Source: an uncultured Flavobacteriales bacterium (GTDB lineage Bacteria > Bacteroidota > Bacteroidia > Flavobacteriales > Flavobacteriaceae). From it: a DNA stretch of 45,811 nucleotides. The position numbers were made by a program, and so were the translations under genes. Where the stretch lies: assembly GCA_913009535.1 (NCBI GenBank), contig CAJVXR010000003.1:1-45811 (forward strand). The letters are read 5' to 3'. Below the pieces are notes generated by a model. That model was given only the letters and a program-made list of their open reading frames with translations, searched no databases and was not told the origin of the DNA. Shown here in pieces: positions 9,122 through 17,310 of the stretch (positions within the stretch are counted from its first letter, which is position 1; every line of letters begins with the position of its first letter).

Positions 9122-9161
9122 AAAAAAAGCCTTTCTATTTTAAAATAGAAAGGCTTTTTTT
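9122..9161. terminator. Strong bidirectional terminator between rpmA and ahcY
   Basis: A perfect 20-base inverted repeat, left arm 9122-9141 and right arm 9142-9161, with core GCCTTTCTATTTT and flanking A and T runs of seven. It can terminate rpmA on the plus strand and ahcY, which ends at 9164, on the minus strand. This is the clearest intrinsic terminator in the window. Confidence 0.92.
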
Positions 9162-9163
9162 AT

Positions 9164-10480
9164 TTAGTACCTGTAATAACTTGGTTTGAAAGGACCTTTT
9201 TGCTCTACTCCAATGTAGCTAGCTTGCTCTTTGGATAATGTAGTTAATTCAACTCCAATTTTTTCAAGATGTAATTTAGCTACTTTCTCGTCTAATTCCT
9301 TTGGAAGCATATAAACCTTATTCTCATAATTTTCTGAATTATTCCAAAGTTCAATTTGAGCTAATGTTTGATTTGTAAATGAATTACTCATAACAAAACT
9401 TGGATGTCCCGTAGCACATCCTAAATTAACTAATCTTCCTTCAGCAAGAATTATTATTGTTTTATTATCAATAGTGTATTTATCAACTTGAGGTTTTATA
9501 ACATCCTTTGTGTCTCCATGGTTGGAATTTAACCACATCATATCAATCTCATTATCAAAATGACCAATATTACAAACAATAGTGTTATCCTTCATTTTTT
9601 GAAAGTGATCTTTTGTAATGATATCTTTATTGCCAGTTGCAGTTACAACTATATCAGCATTAGAAATAATGGTTTCTAGTTTTTTTACTTCAAAACCATC
9701 CATTGCTGCTTGAAGTGCACAAATAGGGTCAATCTCGGTCACTGTTACGATACTACCAGCACCACTAAAAGAAGCTGCTGTCCCTTTTCCAACATCGCCA
9801 TAGCCACAAACTACTACTCTTTTACCAGCTAACATAGTATCTGTTGCTCGTCTTACTGCATCCACGGCACTTTCTTTGCATCCGTACTTATTGTCAAACT
9901 TACTTTTTGTTACCGAATCGTTTACATTAATAGCTGGGATCGGTAAAGTACCATTAGTCATTCTTTCATATAATCTATGAACTCCAGTTGTAGTTTCCTC
10001 ACTTAATCCTTTAATTTCATTAATAAGCTCTGGGAAATGATCAAAAACTAAATTTGTTAAATCTCCACCGTCATCAAGAATCATATTTAAAGGTTTTTGG
10101 TCCTCTCCAAAGAAAACAGTTTGCTCTATACACCAATCAAATTCTTCTTCAGTCATTCCTTTCCATGCATAAACAGCTATACCTGCTGCTGCAATTGCCG
10201 CTGCTGCGTGATCCTGAGTTGAGAATATATTACATGAGCTCCATGTAATTTCAGCACCTAAATCAACTAAAGTTTCAATTAGTACTGCGGTTTGAATAGT
10301 CATGTGTAAACATCCTGCAATTCTAGCTCCTTTTAATGGTTGAGTTCCTTTATATTCTTTTCTTAAACTCATTAACCCTGGCATTTCAGACTCTGCTAAT
10401 GTTATCTCTTTTCTACCCCAGTCAGCCAGTGATAAGTCTTTAACTTTGTAAGGGCTATATTTAGTATTTTTTGTGATCAT
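9164..10480 (-). CDS. ahcY: Adenosylhomocysteinase (S-adenosylhomocysteine hydrolase)
   Basis: Splits S-adenosylhomocysteine into adenosine and homocysteine in the cytoplasm, so keeping methyltransferases active and feeding the methionine cycle; NAD is a tightly bound cofactor. The 438-residue sequence shows the family throughout: [16 protein letters not shown] near 57, [14 protein letters not shown] near 81, [11 protein letters not shown] near 161, the NAD-binding loop [11 protein letters not shown] at about 223-233, the GHFDNEID segment and the C-terminal KPSYYRY. A TAAATTTG box on the minus strand (10522-10515) is a likely -7 element. The gene is divergent from the phosphopantetheinyl transferase. 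Confidence 0.98.
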   Translation of the reverse strand: MITKNTKYSPYKVKDLSLADWGRKEITLAESEMPGLMSLRKEYKGTQPLKGARIAGCLHMTIQTAVLIETLVDLGAEITWSSCNIFSTQDHAAAAIAAAGIAVYAWKGMTEEEFDWCIEQTVFFGEDQKPLNMILDDGGDLTNLVFDHFPELINEIKGLSEETTTGVHRLYERMTNGTLPIPAINVNDSVTKSKFDNKYGCKESAVDAVRRATDTMLAGKRVVVCGYGDVGKGTAASFSGAGSIVTVTEIDPICALQAAMDGFEVKKLETIISNADIVVTATGNKDIITKDHFQKMKDNTIVCNIGHFDNEIDMMWLNSNHGDTKDVIKPQVDKYTIDNKTIIILAEGRLVNLGCATGHPSFVMSNSFTNQTLAQIELWNNSENYENKVYMLPKELDEKVAKLHLEKIGVELTTLSKEQASYIGVEQKGPFKPSYYRY

Positions 10481-10485
10481 AATTG

Positions 10486-10522
10486 TATATTTGGTACATT
10501 GTTACTTAAGATTGCAAATTTA
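10486..10522. promoter_or_regulatory. Overlapping divergent -7 boxes for ahcY and the PPTase operon
   Basis: TATATTTG on the plus strand (10486-10493) faces the PPTase gene, and TAAATTTG on the minus strand (10522-10515) faces ahcY. Both match TAnnTTTG. Neither has a perfect TTTG at the ideal -33 distance, so the assignment rests on the -7 boxes and position only. Confidence 0.4.
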
Positions 10523-10544
10523 CATAATAAGTTTCTATAATTAT

Positions 10545-11177
10545 ATGCCATTTTATAAAAGTTATAGCCCCAATTCTTCTACTAGTATTAAAGTTTGGAA
10601 AATCTCTGAAAGCTACCAGGAATTATTGTCTACAATAGACCTGACTAATGAGACTATGAAAAAATTAAATAGCTCTAAAAGTATAAATAGAAAACGTGAA
10701 ATCTTAAGTGTTAGACACCTTTTAATTAAATTTGGATTGACAGATGCCGATCTGTACTATGATAAATTGGGAAAACCAAATTTAACTGTTGGAAAGAACA
10801 TTTCTGTTACTCATAAAAAATTATTTTCAGCGGTCATAATTAGTGATTTTAAAATTTCAATTGATATTGAGAAAGTAAGTAATAAAGTTGTTACTATTTC
10901 TAATAAGTTCATAGATTATGAATATTCATTTCTTGGAGATTTGGATCAAGAAAAAGAAAGGCTTACACTTATATGGTGCATTAAAGAGTGTATTTATAAA
11001 GTTTCTGAACAGAAGCTTCCATTTATATTTAAAGATAAATGTATTGTAGCTCCATTTGATTTAAAGGACAGTTCAGTAATTTCATGGTTGAAATTTAATA
11101 AGTTGATTTTATCTTTTAAATCTTATTTTCACAGCTTTGAAGGATATAAACTAGTATTTTTAATCCAAAATAAATAA
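10545..11177 (+). CDS. 4'-phosphopantetheinyl transferase superfamily protein
   Basis: Transfers the phosphopantetheine arm of coenzyme A to carrier proteins, or a related role. With the ATG at 10545 (MPFYKSYSPN) it has 210 residues. The magnesium-binding SIDIE (about 105-109) and the WCIKECIYK motif (about 144-152, family form WxxKEAxxK) are both visible. A longer reading frame reaches back to 10473, but its added residues are hydrophobic, lie over the predicted promoters and overlap the ahcY start, so I reject it. The stop overlaps the pnuC ATG by one base. The carrier substrate is unknown; in flavobacteria it often sits here as a lone gene. Confidence 0.87.
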   Translation: MPFYKSYSPNSSTSIKVWKISESYQELLSTIDLTNETMKKLNSSKSINRKREILSVRHLLIKFGLTDADLYYDKLGKPNLTVGKNISVTHKKLFSAVIISDFKISIDIEKVSNKVVTISNKFIDYEYSFLGDLDQEKERLTLIWCIKECIYKVSEQKLPFIFKDKCIVAPFDLKDSSVISWLKFNKLILSFKSYFHSFEGYKLVFLIQNK

Positions 11178-11794
11178 TGGAAATTATAATTGATTTTTTT
11201 ATAGAATCTTACTCCAGTAAATCATATAGTATGATAATTCTTGAGATAATAGCATTCTTATTTGGAATCATTAGTGTTGTTTATGCTAAAAAAGAGAATA
11301 TTTTGGTTTATCCCACAGGGATTATTTGCACAGTTATTACCGTTTACATTTTATTAAAAGCTCAATATTTTGGTGATATGATGATGAACATTTATTATTC
11401 ATCTATGAGTCTTTATGGATGGTGGAATTGGAATAGACTAAAAAATGATAACTCTAGGATTGAAATAACGTATACCAGTTTTAAAGAAAGAATTACTGCT
11501 CTTGTATTGTTTGTTTTAACGATTATAGTAACATATACTGTCTATATATTCAATATTACTACAATAGAATTAGTGAATTATATAGATATTTTTACATCAG
11601 GGATATTTTTTGTAGCTATGTGGTTTATGGCTAACAAGAAAATAGAAAGTTGGATTTTTTGGATAGTTGGTGATCTAATTACAATACCTTTGTATGCTTA
11701 CAGAGGATTAGGAATGTTATCTCTGCAATATTTAATTTTTACAATTTTAGCAATTCAAGGATATAATCAATGGAAAAAGAGCTTAGTCAAGTAA
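11177..11794 (+). CDS. PnuC-family vitamin transporter (nicotinamide riboside or thiamine)
   Basis: Inner-membrane facilitator of the PnuC family, which moves a vitamin into the cell where a kinase traps it. The 205 residues contain about seven hydrophobic helices and the family core YPTGIICTVITVYILL followed by NIYYSSMSLYGWWNW, with the conserved Asn and Trp residues that line the substrate site. The gene overlaps the upstream PPTase by one base and the downstream kinase by 25 bases. Family members carry nicotinamide riboside (PnuC), thiamine (PnuT) or riboflavin (PnuX). The kinase and the nearby TPP riboswitch make either of the first two possible. Confidence 0.88.
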   Translation: MEIIIDFFIESYSSKSYSMIILEIIAFLFGIISVVYAKKENILVYPTGIICTVITVYILLKAQYFGDMMMNIYYSSMSLYGWWNWNRLKNDNSRIEITYTSFKERITALVLFVLTIIVTYTVYIFNITTIELVNYIDIFTSGIFFVAMWFMANKKIESWIFWIVGDLITIPLYAYRGLGMLSLQYLIFTILAIQGYNQWKKSLVK

Positions 11795-12342
11795 AATCAA
11801 ATTGTATTAAAGTTGTCTTATTTGGACCTGAATCAACTGGAAAAACTACTCTCTCTAGACAATTAGCTAGACATTACAATTCGGTTTGGGTCAGAGAGTT
11901 TGCAAGACAGTACTTACAAAACAAGTGGAATAATGAAAGAAAGACTTGTGAACCGTCTGATTTAATTTCAATTGCTAGTGGTCAAATCAAGTTGGAGAAC
12001 GAATTAGCATCTAAAGCTAATAAGGTTTTAATATGTGATACAGATTTATTAGAGACTAAAGTATATTCTGAGGCATATTATATTGGTAGTTGTGATCCAA
12101 AACTTGAAAAATACGCAATTGAAAATTCATACGACCTTTACTTACTTACCTATATAGACATTCCCTGGGAAGCAGATGATTTAAGAGATAAGCCAAAACA
12201 AAGAGTTGAGATGTTTAACGCTTTTGAATCTGAGTTAAAAAAATACAATAAGCCTTATGTGATACTAAAAGGTGATAAGGAAACTAGATTGAATGAAGCA
12301 ATTAATTTAATTGATAAATTAATTTTAAATAATCCAAAATAA
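11770..12342 (+). CDS. NadR-like ATP-binding protein (ribosylnicotinamide kinase-type)
   Basis: P-loop kinase resembling the C-terminal ribosylnicotinamide kinase domain of NadR. In 190 residues it has the Walker A loop FGPESTGKTTLSRQLA (about 18-33), a REFARQYL segment, a Walker B-like VLICDTDLLETKVYSE and the RDKPKQRVEMF lid region. The nucleotidyltransferase and HTH domains of full NadR are absent. It overlaps the pnuC-type gene by 25 bases, so the two are translationally linked: transport plus trapping by phosphorylation. The substrate may be nicotinamide riboside; thiamine is an alternative given the TPP riboswitch just downstream. Confidence 0.82.
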   Translation: MEKELSQVKSNCIKVVLFGPESTGKTTLSRQLARHYNSVWVREFARQYLQNKWNNERKTCEPSDLISIASGQIKLENELASKANKVLICDTDLLETKVYSEAYYIGSCDPKLEKYAIENSYDLYLLTYIDIPWEADDLRDKPKQRVEMFNAFESELKKYNKPYVILKGDKETRLNEAINLIDKLILNNPK

Positions 12343-12376
12343 TTTTTTTAGAATAAAAATTACTTAATATATTTGC

Positions 12377-12453
12377 CAAGTCTCAAAAGGGGTGCTTTTA
12401 AGCTGAGATTATACCCATTGAACCTGGAACAGATAATGCTGTTTAGGAATTTG
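12377..12453 (+). ncRNA. TPP (thiamine pyrophosphate) riboswitch aptamer
   Basis: A standard THI-box aptamer. P1 pairs 12377-12381 with 12449-12453. P2 pairs the GGGT of 12390-12393 with ACCC at 12413-12416. P3 is very short (GCT at 12394-12396 with AGC at 12401-12403). The pyrimidine-sensing CTGAGA lies at 12403-12408. The second arm has TGAACCTG, then P4 (CCT 12423-12425 with AGG 12445-12447) and P5 (ACAG 12429-12432 with CTGT 12439-12442) around GATAATG. It controls the TonB-dependent receptor at 12515. Confidence 0.95.
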
Positions 12454-12484
12454 TAACTAACTATTAATTATTTAAAAATAATTG

Positions 12485-12513
12485 ACCCCTTTTTGTTTGA
12501 TAAAAACTTATCA
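12485..12513 (+). promoter_or_regulatory. Candidate expression platform of the TPP riboswitch
   Basis: ACCCCTTTT at 12485-12493 is a perfect complement of AAAAGGGGT at 12385-12393, which includes the 5' strand of aptamer stem P2, so the two pairings exclude each other. A small hairpin, TGATAA (12498-12503) with TTATCA (12508-12513), ends one base before the receptor ATG and could block translation. No U-tract terminator follows, so control of translation is more likely than of transcription. Confidence 0.5.
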
Positions 12514-12514
12514 T

Positions 12515-14638
12515 ATGAAAAATCTATTATTTTACTTATTATTAATTTCTGCTTTACAACTTTTTTCTCAAGAGACCAAACAAGACACAATCAGGTTGCA
12601 AAACTTAGAGGAGGTTATTGTTTCCTCTATTCGTGTAAAAAAAAATGCACCTATTGCTTTTACTAATGTTTCCAAGGATAATCTAGGTAAAAAGAATCTT
12701 GGACAAGACTTACCTATTTTACTTAATTCTCTAACTTCAGTTGTTACTACTTCTGATGCAGGAGCAGGAGTAGGATACACAGGGATTAGAATTAGAGGAA
12801 TAAATGCACAATCAACAAACATAACAATAAATGGAATTCCTTATAATGACGCTGAATCTTTAGGCGTGTTTTGGGTGAATATGCCTGATTTTGCATCCTC
12901 AATTGAAAACTTACAAGTACAAAGAGGTATAGGAACTTCAACAAATGGTTCTAGTGCATTTGGAGCAAGTATTAATATTTTAACTGACTTAGTTTCTGAC
13001 AAGCCTTATTTTGAAAATTCTAACTCTATTGGTAGTTACAATACTATAAAAAATACATTTAAATTTAGTACTGGCATACTTAATGATTCTTTTGAATTCT
13101 CGGGTAGACTTTCTAAAATAGATTCAGATGGATATATTAAGAGATCTAGTTCAGATTTAAAATCCTATTTTTTACAAGCAACCTACAAAAAAGAAAACAC
13201 GTTAATAAAGGCTTTAAGTTTTGGTGGCCATGAAATAACTTATCAAGCTTGGAATGGAATTGATGGAGAAACACTTGAAAGTGATAGAATTTATAATCCA
13301 TCTGGAATGTATTTAGACCAATCTGGAAATATTCAATTTTATGACAACGAAGTTGATAATTATAAGCAAGATCACTACCAATTACATTGGAGTCAAATTA
13401 TAAACTCTAAATTAACTTCTAATTTGTCATTTAATCTAACTAATGGTCTTGGATACTATGAGCAATATAAAGAAAATGGTGATCAAGATTATATAACAAG
13501 AAAGTGGTTAGATAATCAATTTATAGTTGGAAACTACTCATTAAATTATCAAAGTAATAAGCTAAATATGAATTTTGGTTCATCTTACAGTGAGTACGAT
13601 GGAGATCATTTTGGAAAAGTAATTTGGGCTCAAAACACAGCAGGTATTGAGGTTGATGATCGTTTTTATGATGGTAACGGAATAAAAAAAGATTTTAGTA
13701 ATTATGTCAAAACTACTTATCAATTAAATTCTAAATTATCATTTTATGGGGATATTCAATTAAGGAATGTTAACTATAAAACATCCGGTAATACATCTGA
13801 TATTACTAATTTTTCAATAAACAAAAAGTATAATTTCTTTAACCCTAAAGGAGGGTTAAATTATCTGTTTAACAATTATAATAACGTGTATTTTTCTTTT
13901 GCAAGATCAAATCGTGAACCAACAAGGAGTGATTATGAGAGTAACCCCAATATAAGATCCGAACAATTAAATGATTTTGAGTTTGGTTGGAGCCTAACTA
14001 AGAAAAAATTTAATGTAACTACTAACTTTTATATGATGCAATATAAAGATCAGCTAGTTTTAACTGGGTCCATTGATGATGTAGGAACTCCCGTTAGAGA
14101 AAACAGTGGAGAAAGTTATCGAATGGGGTTAGAAGTTGAAACAGTTTTTAATTTATCGGACAAAATTTCAATTCTAGCTAATTCAGCTTTTAGTGATAAT
14201 AAAAACAAAAACTTTGTAACATCCCTAAACGGTGAATTAGTAAATCTTGGAAAAACTAATATCTCTTTCTCACCAGAAATAGTATCAGCTGTAAATTTAT
14301 TGTACTCTCCAAAAGAAAACATGGAGTTTTCTATATTAAATAAATATGTTGGTGAACAATATATGAGTAATACTAACTCTGCGTTTTCAAAACTAGATGC
14401 GTACTCAGTTCTAGATTTTAATTTTAACTATAATTTTAAAAAAACTTTTTTCTTTTCTGAAATAGTATTGTCAGCTGTTGTTAGTAATTTGTTTGGAACT
14501 GAATATGTGTCCAACGGATATTATTACACATATGATGATACTTGGACTGATCCTAACATTATAACAACAATAGAAGGGACAGGATACTATCCTCAAGCTA
14601 CAAGAAACTATATGGTTGGATTAAAATTCAAATTATAA
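12515..14638 (+). CDS. TonB-dependent outer-membrane receptor, TPP-riboswitch controlled (likely thiamine uptake)
   Basis: Outer-membrane beta-barrel that imports a scarce ligand using energy from TonB. With the ATG at 12515 (707 residues) it has a signal peptide ending QLFSQ, a TonB-box-like EEVIVSS, a plug domain (TGIRIRGINAQSTNITINGIPYNDAE is split across its loop) and a 22-strand-type barrel ending in YMVGLKFKL with a C-terminal hydrophobic residue. A TTG at 12482 extends the frame, but that stretch overlaps the riboswitch platform, so I reject it. The TPP riboswitch strongly suggests thiamine or a precursor as ligand. It lacks the N-terminal carboxypeptidase-like domain of many Bacteroidota receptors. 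Confidence 0.93.
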   Translation: MKNLLFYLLLISALQLFSQETKQDTIRLQNLEEVIVSSIRVKKNAPIAFTNVSKDNLGKKNLGQDLPILLNSLTSVVTTSDAGAGVGYTGIRIRGINAQSTNITINGIPYNDAESLGVFWVNMPDFASSIENLQVQRGIGTSTNGSSAFGASINILTDLVSDKPYFENSNSIGSYNTIKNTFKFSTGILNDSFEFSGRLSKIDSDGYIKRSSSDLKSYFLQATYKKENTLIKALSFGGHEITYQAWNGIDGETLESDRIYNPSGMYLDQSGNIQFYDNEVDNYKQDHYQLHWSQIINSKLTSNLSFNLTNGLGYYEQYKENGDQDYITRKWLDNQFIVGNYSLNYQSNKLNMNFGSSYSEYDGDHFGKVIWAQNTAGIEVDDRFYDGNGIKKDFSNYVKTTYQLNSKLSFYGDIQLRNVNYKTSGNTSDITNFSINKKYNFFNPKGGLNYLFNNYNNVYFSFARSNREPTRSDYESNPNIRSEQLNDFEFGWSLTKKKFNVTTNFYMMQYKDQLVLTGSIDDVGTPVRENSGESYRMGLEVETVFNLSDKISILANSAFSDNKNKNFVTSLNGELVNLGKTNISFSPEIVSAVNLLYSPKENMEFSILNKYVGEQYMSNTNSAFSKLDAYSVLDFNFNYNFKKTFFFSEIVLSAVVSNLFGTEYVSNGYYYTYDDTWTDPNIITTIEGTGYYPQATRNYMVGLKFKL

Positions 14639-14639
14639 A

Positions 14640-15071
14640 TTAAAAATTAGAAATAAATAGGTTGCTGCCATTAATTTCTATTCTATAAGCTTTAAGACCG
14701 CATTCTAGAGCTATTCCTAAAGATTGCCCTGTAATAAGACTATATGAGTTTTCATCAGGGCAATTACTTACACATTCTAGTCCATTAATAGTCATTGTTG
14801 AACAGCTTGTAGGTATTCGGTTAGGGTCACTCGCATCCCAAGCTAAATACCCAGTGCCAGAATTTGTGACTATTATACCTCCATTTCCGATATTAGGAAT
14901 ATAAACTGAATTACTTATGAAGTTTAATTGGTTGTATTGAGGCAAATTTAAATTAACCTCATAGTTGACTCCAATATTAGCTAAGTACCTACATTGAGAT
15001 GAAACTTCATCTTTTTCACATGAAAATGTTAAGGGAATTATAAACATTATAAGTATTGTGATTTTTTTCAT
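14640..15071 (-). CDS. Hypothetical lipoprotein
   Basis: I do not recognise this 143-residue protein. It has a lipoprotein signal (MKKITILIMFIIPLTFSC, Cys18) followed by EKDEVSSQ, so it is probably anchored in a membrane on the periplasmic or outer side. The mature part has five more cysteines, two of them in ECVSNCPDENS, which may form disulfides. A GGIIVTNSGTGYLAWDASDPNRIP stretch, given here in two parts, GGIIVTNSGTGYLAW and DASDPNRIP, resembles secreted Rieske-like or beta-sandwich lipoproteins, but this is weak. Its stop is one base from the receptor stop (convergent). It is divergent from greA. Confidence 0.75.
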   Translation of the reverse strand: MKKITILIMFIIPLTFSCEKDEVSSQCRYLANIGVNYEVNLNLPQYNQLNFISNSVYIPNIGNGGIIVTNSGTGYLAWDASDPNRIPTSCSTMTINGLECVSNCPDENSYSLITGQSLGIALECGLKAYRIEINGSNLFISNF

Positions 15072-15114
15072 TTCGTGAAATTACAACAAAAAGATTTTTC
15101 ATTTAAATATTTTG

Positions 15115-15122
15115 TATATTTG
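15115..15122 (+). promoter_or_regulatory. Predicted -7 box of greA
   Basis: TATATTTG at 15115-15122 matches TAnnTTTG exactly. A -33 box is weak (TTTT at 15095-15098, spacing 16). Transcription would begin at about 15128, which is the first base of the hairpin described in the next entry. Confidence 0.5.
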
Positions 15123-15127
15123 ATTGT

Positions 15128-15150
15128 ATCTCGTGTGAACGAGATTTTTT
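15128..15150 (+). promoter_or_regulatory. Terminator-like hairpin in the greA leader (candidate attenuator)
   Basis: ATCTCGT (15128-15134), loop GTGA, and ACGAGAT (15139-15145) form a perfect seven-pair stem closed by a GNRA tetraloop and followed by a T run through 15150. It lies between divergent genes, so it ends no upstream gene; the only transcript it can act on in this direction is that of greA. Confidence 0.65.
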
Positions 15151-15186
15151 GTGTTTATATAAGAAGGTTTAATTAATTATAATGTA

Positions 15187-15660
15187 ATGAGTAATATATC
15201 ATATTATACCGAAGAAGGGTTAAAGAAATTAAGAAATGAATTAAGTCATTTAAAAGATATTGAAAGACCAAGAGCTTCTAATGCCATAGGCGAAGCAAGA
15301 GATAAAGGTGATTTGAGTGAAAATGCAGAATATGATGCTGCAAAAGAAGCTCAAGGGATGTTAGAAATGAAAATATCAAAGCTAGAAGAAACATTGTCTG
15401 GAGCTAGAGTAATTGATGAATCTCAATTAGATAACTCTAAAGTTTTAGTTTTATCTAAGATTAAAATTAAAAATAAAGCAAATGGTATGGAAATGGCATA
15501 TACATTGGTTGCAGATGGAGAAGCTGATTTATCATCGGGCAAGTTATCAATCAATTCACCAATAGGCAAGGGGCTATTAGGTAAGTCTTTGGGCGATGAA
15601 GCTGAAATTAAAGTTCCTAATGGAACTATTCAATTTGTTATAACTGAAATATCAAGATAG
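15187..15660 (+). CDS. greA: Transcription elongation factor GreA
   Basis: Rescues backtracked RNA polymerase by stimulating cleavage of the transcript 3' end. The 157 residues have the N-terminal coiled coil with the family signature (IGEARDKGDLSENAEYDAAK, about 36-55, including the acidic tip residues Asp and Glu) and the C-terminal FKBP-like domain ending in IQFVITEIS. Length matches the family. The ATG at 15187 overlaps the TAA of a start-stop pair ATGTAA (15182-15187). A terminator-like hairpin sits in the leader. The next gene, a HIT protein, starts at a GTG that overlaps the greA stop by one base. Confidence 0.97.
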   Translation: MSNISYYTEEGLKKLRNELSHLKDIERPRASNAIGEARDKGDLSENAEYDAAKEAQGMLEMKISKLEETLSGARVIDESQLDNSKVLVLSKIKIKNKANGMEMAYTLVADGEADLSSGKLSINSPIGKGLLGKSLGDEAEIKVPNGTIQFVITEISR

Positions 15661-16067
15661 TGGCATCTATTTTTTCTAAAATAATTTCTAAAGAAATTTC
15701 TTGCTATCAAATAGCAGAAGACAAGGACTTTATTGCTTTTTTAGATATCAATCCAAATTCTATTGGTCATACGCTGTGTGTCCCTAAAATTGAGACAGAT
15801 CACTTCTTAGATCTTGATAAAAATATTTATACTAAATTAATGTCCTTTTCAAGAAATGTAGCTTTAGCTATTAAAGAAGTTGTTGAATGCAAAAAAATTG
15901 GTATGTCCATAATTGGACTAGAGGTTCCTCATGTTCATGTACATTTGATACCTATTTCAAATATGGAAGATATGCAGTTTATTAAGAAAGTTAAATTAAG
16001 TCATGAAGAATTTGAATCGTTAGCAAAAAAAATAAGCACTACCTATACTTTGTTTAATTCAATTTGA
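15660..16067 (+). CDS. HIT-family nucleotide-binding hydrolase
   Basis: Member of the histidine-triad superfamily, which hydrolyses AMP linked to small groups; it acts in the cytoplasm. The 135 residues contain the triad PHVHVHLIPIS with His91, His93 and His95, and the N-terminal IFSKIISKEISCYQIAED typical of HinT-like proteins. The start is a GTG at 15660 that shares its G with the greA stop TAG (TAGTG). Its 3' end overlaps the converging histidine kinase gene by 25 bases. The cellular substrate is unknown. Confidence 0.92.
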   Translation: MASIFSKIISKEISCYQIAEDKDFIAFLDINPNSIGHTLCVPKIETDHFLDLDKNIYTKLMSFSRNVALAIKEVVECKKIGMSIIGLEVPHVHVHLIPISNMEDMQFIKKVKLSHEEFESLAKKISTTYTLFNSI

Positions 16068-17185
16068 ATTATAGTCTTCACATTTTTTTCTGAGTATTTT
16101 ACAAATATTTTACCATTGTGATAATCTTCGATAATCCTTTTTGATAAAGATAATCCAAGACCCCAACCTCGTTTTTTACTAGTATAACCAGGATTAAATA
16201 TTTTTTTAAATTCGTTTTTGTTTATCCCACTTCCATTATCAGTTATTGAGACCTCTAAGGTTGTTTTTTGCTCAACAATACTAACAATAATATTGCCATC
16301 CCCCTTGATTGCATCTACACTATTTTTTATAATATTTTCAATTGTCCAGCTATAAAGCTGTTCGTTAATTAGACAGTCTAAGTTTGTGTCTTTAGATTTG
16401 AACTCAATTTTTACTTTATTGGAGAGTCTTGTTTGTAAATAATCTAAGGACTCTTTTGTTAAACTTGATAAGTTATATTTTTTTAAAACTGGTTTTGAAC
16501 CAATTTTATTAAACCGTTCACTTATAATATTTAATCGATCAATATCTTTATTAATTTCTGTGATATAGTTTGGGTCTATATTTTTATTTTTTAAAATCTC
16601 AACCCACCCCATTAGAGATGTCAAAGGAGTTCCAATTTGGTGAGCAGTTTCTTTTGCCATCCCTGTCCATAGCATATTAAGGGTAGCGCTCTTAGAGCTT
16701 TTATAGTAAAAGTAAATTAATGATATAAATAATAAAATTATTAGGATTAGTGCTAAAGGATAATATTTTAATTTATTTATTACATCAGAATTTCCGTAGT
16801 AAAGAGTTTCTATAACTTCATTATTATAAGAAATTTTAATTGGTTTGTTTTCACTTTTAAACTTTCTTATTAGCTTACCAATTTTAATTGAATCTTTGGA
16901 ATTTAAATTATTTATATTATTAAATTCTATTTCTCCATTTTTATTCACTTTTATCATAGGAGTCGTCGAGTTGTTTCTCAAAACTTCTAAGGTAAGATTA
17001 GAAATATTATCGTCTTCTAAGGACTTAGTTAGTTCTATTTGAGCTAATGACCAAATTTCCATTTTTGCTCTTTCTTCAGTTTTGAATTTTTGAAAAAATA
17101 AAAAAGTATTCCATAAAATTATAGTAATTATTATCAGAGATAAGGAAACTAAAACCCAATTAGATATATTGTTTTTTTTATTCAA
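16043..17185 (-). CDS. Membrane-bound sensor histidine kinase
   Basis: Autophosphorylating sensor kinase without a response regulator next to it. The 380 residues have one membrane helix at about 10-32, a small periplasmic domain to about 138, a second helix at about 141-160, then the dimerisation box with phospho-accepting His182 (AHQIGTPLTSLMGWVE) and an ATP-binding domain with N box IIKNSVDAIKGDG, DNGSGI and the G boxes KKRGWGLGLSLSKRI. There is no HAMP domain. The arrangement next to greA and HIT is seen in other flavobacteria. Its stimulus and partner cannot be told from the sequence. It overlaps the HIT gene end by 25 bases. Confidence 0.93.
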   Translation of the reverse strand: MNKKNNISNWVLVSLSLIIITIILWNTFLFFQKFKTEERAKMEIWSLAQIELTKSLEDDNISNLTLEVLRNNSTTPMIKVNKNGEIEFNNINNLNSKDSIKIGKLIRKFKSENKPIKISYNNEVIETLYYGNSDVINKLKYYPLALILIILLFISLIYFYYKSSKSATLNMLWTGMAKETAHQIGTPLTSLMGWVEILKNKNIDPNYITEINKDIDRLNIISERFNKIGSKPVLKKYNLSSLTKESLDYLQTRLSNKVKIEFKSKDTNLDCLINEQLYSWTIENIIKNSVDAIKGDGNIIVSIVEQKTTLEVSITDNGSGINKNEFKKIFNPGYTSKKRGWGLGLSLSKRIIEDYHNGKIFVKYSEKNVKTIIQIELNKV

Positions 17186-17310
17186 AACTAAATTTGTAAA
17201 ATATTTATAAATAAATATAATCTAATTATATCAAACTATAATGACATATAAATGATAAGAAATCTTTATTTTAGTCAATCAAATAAATAAATAATTAATC
17301 AATAATCGAA

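Noticed and set aside
10473..10544. N-terminal extension of the phosphopantetheinyl transferase reading frame
   Set aside because: It overlaps the ahcY start and both predicted promoters, and the added residues are unlike the family's N-terminus.
12482..12514. TTG start extending the TonB receptor by 11 residues
   Set aside because: The extension would precede a complete signal peptide and covers the riboswitch platform.
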